In this document: positions 54,801-61,470 of the stretch, one piece after another
How the letters are laid out: every line of letters starts with the position of its first letter
How positions within the stretch are numbered: the stretch's first letter is position 1
From: Acidobacteriota bacterium
Lineage (GTDB): Bacteria; Acidobacteriota; Terriglobia; Terriglobales; Acidobacteriaceae
Direction of reading: 5' to 3'
Assembly (NCBI GenBank): GCA_021851335.1
Contig: JAJZEA010000001.1
Span: 1-64,000, forward strand
DNA length: 64,000 nucleotides
Program-made: the position numbers and the translations under genes
Notes under the pieces: model-generated
What the model saw: the letters and a program-made list of their open reading frames with translations, nothing else
Told to the model about the DNA's origin: nothing
Databases searched by the model: none

Positions 54801-55674
54801 GAACACAACCAGTGTCAACCAGTCGAAGACGGTTCCGTTCTCGGCACTGATTACTGGTTTTCCGCAGTTTGGAGCCAGTGGAGTGACGGAGCAGAACCAG
54901 ACCATCGGCCAGTCCTTCTTTCAGGACTTGATCGCGCACTGGGAGCATCGCATGTCCCACGGTCTGACAATGACTGCCAACTACAGCTTCTCCAAACTCA
55001 TCGAGCAGGATACGTATCTGAATGACGAAGACGCGCAGCTTACCCGCCGCGTCTCTCCTTTTGATCACACCCAGCACTTTACCGTTGGCAGCACGTATGA
55101 GCTGCCTTTCGGTCAGGGCAAGCTCTTCAACTTCGGTGGCAGCCGCCTCTGGGATGAGATTCTTGGCGGCTACGTCATCAACGGCATCTACCAGTTCCAG
55201 TCCGGAGCGCCCATCGAATTCAGCGCGGACATTCCGCTTCAGCCGGGAATATCCCTGCGTCAAATTTCCAACCAGACTCGCAACGCCTCCGCAGTCGGTT
55301 CTGGAACGCCCGCGCTCAGCACTTCGGCTTTCGTCACCGGCAACTCTTCGGCGTGCCCCACTTCGGGTGCGTGCGATGGCAGCCAGTTCATCAATGGTCA
55401 ATATGCCTTTCACCTGCGCACCCTGCCGCAAACTCTCTCATGGGTTCGTCAGGATGGCTACAACAACCTCGACGCATCGATCCTGAAGAACTTCAACTTT
55501 GGTCATGGCGCGTACTTCCAGTTGCGCTTTGAAACCTTTAACACGCTGAACCATGCGGTCTTCAATGCGCCGAACGTGAACAGTGCAACGTCGAGCGACT
55601 TTGGCTACATCACCAAGGTCGCCCAGAACAGCCTGCCGCGTCAGGTCCAGATCGGTGGACGCATCGTCTTCTAA
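51835..55674 (+). CDS. TonB-dependent receptor 2 (Oar-like)
   Basis: A 1279-residue outer-membrane receptor. It has a long signal region (about 62 residues, ending VASAQE), a carboxypeptidase-regulatory-like domain (GTISGTVMDSSGAVIPGASITV), a plug with LPLNGRTPTTLAELTPGV and GGVLNLVTKSGTNEYHGTAYEFG, then a very long barrel ending RQVQIGGRIVF. The motif ...GGVLNLVTKSGTN is typical of the Oar/BtuB-like receptors enriched in Acidobacteria. ATG 51835 has AAAGGA eight bases upstream; ATG 51826 is an alternative. It is followed by GH28 (98 bp) and probably shares a transcript with it, suggesting an oligosaccharide ligand. Confidence 0.93.
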   Translation: MRKHPKCGLQLVGPLQSLVHRAVHRLDARNRASSRFTSLLGTIVCALLLGAALVGGVRVASAQEFRGTISGTVMDSSGAVIPGASITVREVNTGTVNHTVSDAAGQYVVPFLLPGEYVISATANGFQSIERKGVPLQSQQHAVIDLKMSVGAATQSVTVTGAPPQLNTSDASVGSVIDTQSVADLPLNGRTPTTLAELTPGVINTAAPQQIHPFDNNAGNSWSMGGTPNQVSEVLLDGSPDLTLLGALAYAPTEDSVAEVSVRPFDTDASFGHTIGGVLNLVTKSGTNEYHGTAYEFGQISGIDANTYFNNRANKPTPVFHFNQYGLTFGGPVRIPKLYDGRNKLLFFFAFEGLKDSSPNTATLTVPTDSDPLLGNSSGGERAGDFYQTLAAGCPAGFANDPGSAAAMCNPSGKNTSPYPDPNQLYNPYQVTVNGSSYTRAPILKNQITSAGPLNSIAQAYLKLFPSPNNTPGAAADGQDNYIANAPSIDNYDNEFGRLDYNVNAADHVFFDIRHNYRSQTKNNYFGNGATGTILERENWGTSLDNVYTLNATTIFDTRLNWTFFNEVHSTPATVYSPNSLGFPGYMQSASELVQLPFINFQTGSSCGGHSSFQCLGDTGSALDPSTSYQVFMDMVKVIGRHTLKVGFDGRQYRISIQNFGNSSGSFSFNSGFVEAGTGAAPQTFGGDLATFLLGLPAGGEFDLNARADYHQYYVGSFIQDDWRVTDNLTLNLGLRYDIDTPFREKLGRTVNGFNPTAAINYANTPAFAPVTVTAYGGSYSINNINTLGGLTFPNGPNGAVYATNNGFFSPRIGFAWSLNTKTEIRGGFGIFVQPETLSNLNSQGQYSSAALSNQEGFSAATQYLASTNNGETSAGSLSNPFPNGFQQPQGSSQGANTFLGQAISFLAPVQHDPYSERWNIGIQRAITHNDMVELMYVGNHALHLPVETHNLNATLLPFLTTNPYRDESIAKAYSESVTNPFYQTLGATNTTSVNQSKTVPFSALITGFPQFGASGVTEQNQTIGQSFFQDLIAHWEHRMSHGLTMTANYSFSKLIEQDTYLNDEDAQLTRRVSPFDHTQHFTVGSTYELPFGQGKLFNFGGSRLWDEILGGYVINGIYQFQSGAPIEFSADIPLQPGISLRQISNQTRNASAVGSGTPALSTSAFVTGNSSACPTSGACDGSQFINGQYAFHLRTLPQTLSWVRQDGYNNLDASILKNFNFGHGAYFQLRFETFNTLNHAVFNAPNVNSATSSDFGYITKVAQNSLPRQVQIGGRIVF

Positions 55675-55772
55675 ACTTGTTTGACTTTCCTGAGGCGTGG
55701 AGCACGGTGCGGCTTCACGCCTGCTTTTTGGTTACACTCAATTGCGTCACTTTCAGGAAGAGGATTTCCGTC

Positions 55773-57416
55773 ATGAGCCAGTTTGATGCTTTCCGTCGCA
55801 GCTTTCTTCGCACCGGCGCTGCCGGTCTTGCCGCAGCGTCCTTTCCTGCTGCCTCCCTTGCCGCAGCAGCCAGTTCTCCCCACGCCACAGCAGAGGCGCT
55901 TGGCCGACAGGGCATCTTTGACATTCGCCGCTTTGGGGCCACCGGGGACGGGAAAACCCTCGATACTCGCGCCATTCAGGCAGCTATCGACGCTGCGGCG
56001 CAGGCTGGCGGTGGCGTGGTGATTTTTCCGGCGGGCAGCTATCTTTCGTTCTCTATCCGGCTCAAAAGTTTCGTTCACCTGCACCTGATGCAGGGCGCAA
56101 CCCTGATCGCCGCTGACTCGCCCGCGCCCGGCCAATCCACCGGCTACAACGGTGGTGTCTATGACGCTGCCGAACCCAACACCGCCTGGAATGCATTTCA
56201 GGATTATGGCCACAATCACTGGCACAATTCGCTGATATGGGCTGAGGATATTCATGATTTCAGCATCACCGGCACGGGTCTCCTATGGGGTCGGGGCCTG
56301 TCCAACGGACGTGGCCGCAAAGGCGACGGACCGCCGTTTCTCGCCGAGCAGGCGGGCGTGGGCAACAAAACGATCGCGCTCAAAAACTGCCGGAATCTCT
56401 TGCTACGCGATTTCTCGATTCTGAAAGGCGGTCACTTCGGCATTCTGCTGACTGGAGTCGATAACGTCACCATCGACAACCTGAAGATCGACACCGACCG
56501 CGACGGCATGGATATCGACTGCTGCCAGAACGTGCGCGTGACCAACTGCACGGTCAACTCGCCCTGGGACGACGGCATCTGCCCCAAATCCAGCTATGCG
56601 CTCGGCTATGCGCGCCCCACGCGAAACCTGACCATCGCCAACTGCTTCGTCACAGGCTGTTATCAGCTTGGCTCCGTGCTCGATGGCAGCTTTCGCAAAT
56701 ACACGCCCGAAGATCACATTCCGCACACCGGACGCATCAAGTGCGGTACGGAATCGAATGGGGGATTTCAGAACATTACCATCGCCAACTGCGTCTTTGA
56801 GGGCTGTCAGGGCTATGCGCTGGAGTCAGTCGATGGCGCGCTGCTGGAGGATGTGACCATCACCAATACGACGATGCGCGATCTGGTCACCGGACCCATC
56901 TTCATGCGGCTTGGCTCGCGCTTGCGTGGTCCGGCCGGCAAGACGCAGGTGGGCACTTTGCGCCGCATCCTCATCAGCAATCTGGTCTGTTACAACGCGC
57001 CGGCTCGTTTTGCCTCGATTCTGACCGGCATTCCAAACTCGTCGATCGAGGATGTGAAGCTCTCGGATATCTATGTGGAGAGCGCGGGCGGTGTGGCGAG
57101 CGCTGTTCCGGACTTGCCCGAAGACGAGAATCAGTATCCCGACCCCAACCGTTTCGGCGAAACTCCGTCCTACGGTTTCTATCTGCGGCACATGCGTCAT
57201 CTGGAGATGAGCCACGTCGAAGTTGCGCTTCGTCAGCCCGACGTGCGTCCAGCCTTTTCTCTTGTTGAAGTCGATCGCGCGGACTTCTTTGCGATTACCG
57301 CATCGCGCGCGAAGGGCAACGCGTTTTCGTTGAACAACGTGACGGATCTGCGCATCGGCTGGAGCCGCGCGACCGACGATATCACGCTGGCCAATGTCGG
57401 CTCGCGAATTCTCTGA
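55773..57416 (+). CDS. Tat-exported GH28 family protein (polygalacturonase-like)
   Basis: A 547-residue parallel beta-helix enzyme related to pectin-degrading polygalacturonases. A twin-arginine signal (RRSFLRTGAAGLAAASF) indicates export in folded form. GH28 motifs: a variant of NTDG at residues 240-249 (DTDRDGMDID), the Asp pair D266-D267 in SPWDDGICPKS, and R321-I-K323. The usual GHG histidine motif is not seen between the Asp pair and RIK. ATG 55773 has GAGG upstream. It follows TonB receptor 2 and converges on GH53 (12 bp between stops). Action on pectic backbones is likely; exo or endo mode is not predictable. Confidence 0.88.
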   Translation: MSQFDAFRRSFLRTGAAGLAAASFPAASLAAAASSPHATAEALGRQGIFDIRRFGATGDGKTLDTRAIQAAIDAAAQAGGGVVIFPAGSYLSFSIRLKSFVHLHLMQGATLIAADSPAPGQSTGYNGGVYDAAEPNTAWNAFQDYGHNHWHNSLIWAEDIHDFSITGTGLLWGRGLSNGRGRKGDGPPFLAEQAGVGNKTIALKNCRNLLLRDFSILKGGHFGILLTGVDNVTIDNLKIDTDRDGMDIDCCQNVRVTNCTVNSPWDDGICPKSSYALGYARPTRNLTIANCFVTGCYQLGSVLDGSFRKYTPEDHIPHTGRIKCGTESNGGFQNITIANCVFEGCQGYALESVDGALLEDVTITNTTMRDLVTGPIFMRLGSRLRGPAGKTQVGTLRRILISNLVCYNAPARFASILTGIPNSSIEDVKLSDIYVESAGGVASAVPDLPEDENQYPDPNRFGETPSYGFYLRHMRHLEMSHVEVALRQPDVRPAFSLVEVDRADFFAITASRAKGNAFSLNNVTDLRIGWSRATDDITLANVGSRIL

Positions 57417-57428
57417 TGCTCCACACGA

Positions 57429-60400
57429 CTACTGCACGGTTACGTTGATGCTTGTGCTTTGATGGATGGATCCCGTTGGGCTGGTTGCGGTCACCGTCAC
57501 CGTCCCGGAAGCAGGGGGCGGCGCAGTGGATCCGGAACCGCCGCATCCGCTCACCGTGGCAATCAGGCTTGCGCAGAAGAGAACCATAATCAGCGCCGCT
57601 CCTTGTCGCGTCCAACGATGTTGTGCCCAACTGCCTCGGCGTACCAGCATCAGCAACGGCAGACAAAGCAGCATGGAAGCCCATCCCATTTCTGCCACGA
57701 CGCGGTTCGCTGCCGTCGCCGACGATGCGGTGATCGTAACCGTTCCTGTTTGCGCAGCAGTAGCCCCGCTGAAGACGAATGACGTTGGCGCAAAGGTGCA
57801 GCTCAGGCTGGCCAGTGTGCTGGTGCAGCCCATCGTGACCGTTCCCTGGAATCCGTCCGTCGGCGTCACCGTCACGGGTACGGTTCCGTTGCCGCCTGCG
57901 TTCAGCGTAAGGCTGCTTTGTCCGGCAGTGAGCGCATAATCGGCCTCGGCCACCTGGACGATGCTGGAGGTAGAAGCGGCAAAATCCGTATTCGCAGCAA
58001 AGGCGGCGCTCAGCGCATTGGCTCCCGGCTGCAAGGTCGTCGTCAACACGGCGATTCCATTCGCTGCCACCGACGCGCTGCCCAGCGCTGAGCCAGCATC
58101 GAGAAACGTAACCGATCCCGTCGGCGGCAGAGTTGAGGGCGAACTCACGGTTGCCGTCAGTGTCACGCTTTGTCCCGGATACGTCTGTCCCATTGATGCG
58201 CTGAGCAACGTGGCTGTCGTAGCCGTAGTCACGGTCAGCGTTCCAGGCATCAACGCAAAGGTATAGTTCGCCGCGGTCAGCGTTCCTGGAGCGACGGTAA
58301 TGGCGTAGCTGCCCGGTGCTGAAGCGATGACGGCACTGGTGCTCACTGTCGCCGCGCCGCTCACCACAGCCGCGGTATCCCCATGCGTAAATCCAGTCAC
58401 GGTGTAGAGCAGCGTCGGGTTGGCATCTCCATAGATACGCGTTGTGTTTTCCGCGGCCACCGTCAGAGCAGCCGCCGTCACCTGCACGGTCGCGCTTGCG
58501 CTCGCGGTTCCGGCACTGGTTGCGATCAGCGTATACGCGCCCACTCCGCCCAGTGCATTCGCACCCAGAGCGAACGTCGCAGTGCCGTTGATGGCATTGA
58601 CCGTTGTCGCAGTCGAAAAGGAGTTTGGCCCGGTGACGGTCAGCGTGACTGCCGCCGTGCTGCCGCTCACCGGCGATCCGGTGGCATCCAGCAGATTCAC
58701 ATTCACATCTCCCGGCGCGCTGCCGTAGACCAGACTTGCTGGTAGCCCAGCGGCAAAGGCCAGTTGAGTCGGAGTAGCCTGCTCCGTGATGCGCGTGGGA
58801 ACAAGCTGCCAAAGCTGATTCGTGCCCACCGGGGTGATCCAGTCGGCGTTCACGCTCGCGGGCGCTTCCAGTTCGATGGTGCCGCTGGCCGTGTTGCTCG
58901 CCAGCACCAGTCCGCTTCCGGTCTGCTCCAGCGTATACTCGCCACCGCTTGCCGTCACCAGATTCCACTGCTGCGAAGCGGCTCCGGACGTGGTCGACTT
59001 CAGCGTGACGCTGCCTCCGGCCGTTGCCGCAGTACCTGCGTCCAGCGCATAGCTCGTGCTGCCACTGGTTGCGCCCTCGTCGGTCAAGATCAGGTGCCCG
59101 TTGCCGTCACTGATGATCGTCCATTGCTGGTTGGCGACTGTGCCGCCATCGCTTGCTGTCAGTCCCAGAGGAATCCCGTTGTTTCCCGCGATTCCTGCCG
59201 TACCCAGCACCTTGCCACTGCTCACATTCACCAGCTTGTAGCGCAGCGTCGGGTCGAGCCTGCCGCCCAGCGCATCCACTCCGCTCAGCACGGCCGAGTA
59301 GTTGGTCGCGCTGGTCTTCGTCGTTCCCGACGTATCCGCATTGTCGAAGAGGGTCAAGCCATTCCATGTATACGTGGCATCCGGTTGTCCATCTCCATTG
59401 GTCATGGCTCCGCCGCTACCGGTCGTGTCCACGCCCTCCGGATCCCAGTATTCCAGGCCCATGCCCAGATGGTTCGGCAGGCTTCGCAGGGCACTCGTGA
59501 GATCGATCAGAAACTGGCGCTGTCCGGCTACCGTCGCAGGGTACCAGGGGTCATTGGAATCGAAGCCGTTCTCGTAGTGCTCGCCCACTTCGATGAGGAA
59601 GATGGGCACGCCAATCGAGGTGGCCGCGCCGTTCAGCACGGTCTCTTCCACCGGCTTGTTGCCGGGGTTCGAGGCAGTAGCCTGAGCGCTGGTCAGCGGC
59701 CCGTGAAAAAACGGGTAGTAGCTTTGGCAGATTGCGTCAAACGGAATCGAGTTCTGCTGTGCTTCCGTAAAAAAACTCGTAAGGTTCCACGCCGGAGTGA
59801 TGTGGATGCAGCGCAGCGGTGCGGGAACTGCCGCGCCCAGCGAAGTATCGCTGGCGGCGTCGAGCACGGCCTGCATCCCTTGCTGCTCCACTGCGGCAAA
59901 GCTGCTGAAGCTTGTGCCCGGCGAGGCTAGCGTGCCAAACAGCCCCGTATCCACTTCGTTTCCAAGGCTCACCAGATCCGGCATTGCGCCCGCCGCGCGA
60001 AATGCCTCCACTTCGCTCTTCACGTAGCTGTAGACGGATGACTCCAGTTGCGTCAGCGATTGCGAGGCCCACGCGCCAGGCACGGACTGCGACGATCCAC
60101 CATCGAAGAACAACGTCAGTTCGACTGCCATGCCAAGCTGTTTCGCGCGCTTGGCCAGATCAATATCCGCATCGTCCGTTTCGGCATAGCAACCGTTGCT
60201 GGTGCAGCTTGCCGGAATTGCGCTGGTCCCGTTCAGTGTCAGCGTCTGGTACGGCGGCACCGAAGTGGGCCGAATGCGCACCGTATTCACGCCATGATTC
60301 TTCAGCATCTGCAACACGTCCGCCGTCTGGCCCGCGTCCTGCCACCACGGCAGCCCAGTCGCCACGCGATCCGCTTCCTGTTTTTCCAGCAGCGCATTGT

Positions 60401-60953
60401 CGATTCCGCGAAAGAACGCTGGCCGCAGCAGCCATTGCTGGCTTTGTGTCGGCGAACTGCCAGGCGCGCTCAGCGTCAGTCCGGCGCCTGCGCCGCCCGC
60501 CACATCCAGCACCTCTCGATTGCTCTGGTTCGTCAGTGTCTGATATCCATTTGTCGCCGCCGCCAGGGTCCATTGCTGTGAAGCCGCGGTCAGGGCACAG
60601 GTCTTCTGTGTAACGGTTGCTCCACTCCCGTCGAGACACAAACCGTTGCCTGCATTGCTCACCGCCCACAGACCGTTTGCCAGCTTCGTCATCGCCCATC
60701 GTTGCGTCAGGCTGCTGAAGCTGCGCGTCTCGAGCGTCGCAGCGGTTCCGCTCGGTGCGGTTGCGGCTCCGCCGTCTGCCTGCAATCCCGACTGCTGATT
60801 CACCAGCACATAGCTTTGCCCGTCGAGCGGCGCAGGATTGACCGGCTCCTGAGGCTGCTGCGCGGCCAGAGACAATGCCACGGACAGGGTTGAGATTCCC
60901 ACCATCGAAATTCCAGCCATCAAAATTCTCAGGATCAACGTCTTCTGAACCAT
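57429..60953 (-). CDS. Secreted GH53 endo-beta-1,4-galactanase with ricin-type and Ig/MBG domains
   Basis: A 1174-residue multidomain enzyme for arabinogalactan/galactan. A signal peptide (about 1-31) is followed by a ricin-type beta-trefoil (about 45-175, with QQW motifs), then the GH53 catalytic domain (FFRGIDNALLEKQE onward, HGVNTVRIR). The acid/base is Glu333 (SLGNEVDTG) and the nucleophile Glu455 (IFLIEVGEHYENG). A second ricin-type region (about 540-690), an Ig-like and an MBG domain (YGDANPTLLYTVTGFTHGD) and another Ig-like repeat follow. A membrane segment and a SGCGGSGS-containing tail end the protein, which is odd after export. ATG 60953 has AGGAG ten bases upstream. Confidence 0.9.
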   Translation of the reverse strand: MVQKTLILRILMAGISMVGISTLSVALSLAAQQPQEPVNPAPLDGQSYVLVNQQSGLQADGGAATAPSGTAATLETRSFSSLTQRWAMTKLANGLWAVSNAGNGLCLDGSGATVTQKTCALTAASQQWTLAAATNGYQTLTNQSNREVLDVAGGAGAGLTLSAPGSSPTQSQQWLLRPAFFRGIDNALLEKQEADRVATGLPWWQDAGQTADVLQMLKNHGVNTVRIRPTSVPPYQTLTLNGTSAIPASCTSNGCYAETDDADIDLAKRAKQLGMAVELTLFFDGGSSQSVPGAWASQSLTQLESSVYSYVKSEVEAFRAAGAMPDLVSLGNEVDTGLFGTLASPGTSFSSFAAVEQQGMQAVLDAASDTSLGAAVPAPLRCIHITPAWNLTSFFTEAQQNSIPFDAICQSYYPFFHGPLTSAQATASNPGNKPVEETVLNGAATSIGVPIFLIEVGEHYENGFDSNDPWYPATVAGQRQFLIDLTSALRSLPNHLGMGLEYWDPEGVDTTGSGGAMTNGDGQPDATYTWNGLTLFDNADTSGTTKTSATNYSAVLSGVDALGGRLDPTLRYKLVNVSSGKVLGTAGIAGNNGIPLGLTASDGGTVANQQWTIISDGNGHLILTDEGATSGSTSYALDAGTAATAGGSVTLKSTTSGAASQQWNLVTASGGEYTLEQTGSGLVLASNTASGTIELEAPASVNADWITPVGTNQLWQLVPTRITEQATPTQLAFAAGLPASLVYGSAPGDVNVNLLDATGSPVSGSTAAVTLTVTGPNSFSTATTVNAINGTATFALGANALGGVGAYTLIATSAGTASASATVQVTAAALTVAAENTTRIYGDANPTLLYTVTGFTHGDTAAVVSGAATVSTSAVIASAPGSYAITVAPGTLTAANYTFALMPGTLTVTTATTATLLSASMGQTYPGQSVTLTATVSSPSTLPPTGSVTFLDAGSALGSASVAANGIAVLTTTLQPGANALSAAFAANTDFAASTSSIVQVAEADYALTAGQSSLTLNAGGNGTVPVTVTPTDGFQGTVTMGCTSTLASLSCTFAPTSFVFSGATAAQTGTVTITASSATAANRVVAEMGWASMLLCLPLLMLVRRGSWAQHRWTRQGAALIMVLFCASLIATVSGCGGSGSTAPPPASGTVTVTATSPTGSIHQSTSINVTVQ

Positions 60954-61051
60954 CTCCCGGTCGCTCCTTGTGCTGCTCTGGTGTCGTTTCGGAGCAGACA
61001 AAACCACCCTCAACGCGCGTGCCTGAGCATATCGGGATCAACCTATCCCTC

Positions 61052-61069
61052 CATCCGACCAAAGGCGGA
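61052..61069. promoter_or_regulatory. 18-bp dyad CATCCGACCAAAGNCGGA, GH53-side copy
   Basis: The site reads CATCCGACCAAAGGCGGA on the plus strand, with TCCG..CGGA as the dyad ends. It lies 98 bp upstream of the GH53 ATG. It matches the second copy (61387-61404, opposite orientation) at 17 of 18 positions. Likely binding site for a regulator of the divergent GH53 and TonB receptor 3 genes. Confidence 0.65.
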
Positions 61070-61386
61070 CTACGACGATTTCCTCTCCTTGCCATCCCTG
61101 GCCCTGCAAGACAACAAAGCACCCCGCAGTTCTGTGTCCTGATTTCGTCATCCTCCGCGCATCTTCATTTTTCTGAGCGTCGGATCTTGTCTCAGGTTGC
61201 CGAAGCGGAATGCACCAGGCAGCCTCGCAGCCATGGTCTGCACTCAAGCAGCAAATAAACAGAAAAGCCCGTTTGCTGGAAGGGAAATCGACCACCCTCC
61301 AGGTTTCGCGATCGATAAGAATTCAAGCGACTTACAATGGTTTTCAAAGATGGGCGCAACGGTCTGGTCGCGAAAAGATTCACCAA

Positions 61387-61404
61387 TCCGACTTTGGTCG
61401 GATG
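61387..61404. promoter_or_regulatory. 18-bp dyad TCCGACTTTGGTCGGATG, receptor-3-side copy
   Basis: The reverse complement of the GH53-side site with one change, lying 66 bp upstream of the TonB receptor 3 ATG. It can form a hairpin with a TCCGAC/GTCGGA stem and a TTTG loop. The two copies are in the same orientation relative to their own genes. The rest of the 517-bp gap (60954-61470) shows no gene. Confidence 0.65.
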
Positions 61405-61470
61405 CAAGTGCATTCTCAGGCAAGATAGTCTGCTCGCCGTGTTCAGCTTCACCTTTTGGAGGCACCATAC

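Noticed and set aside
53044..55431. 795-codon minus-strand open frame opposite TonB receptor 2
   Set aside because: Shadow of the receptor frame; composition is atypical and no motifs are present.
57429..60953. Lipoprotein reading of the SGCGGSGS segment in GH53
   Set aside because: The Cys lies near the C-terminus after a membrane segment, not after an N-terminal signal, so it cannot be a normal lipobox.
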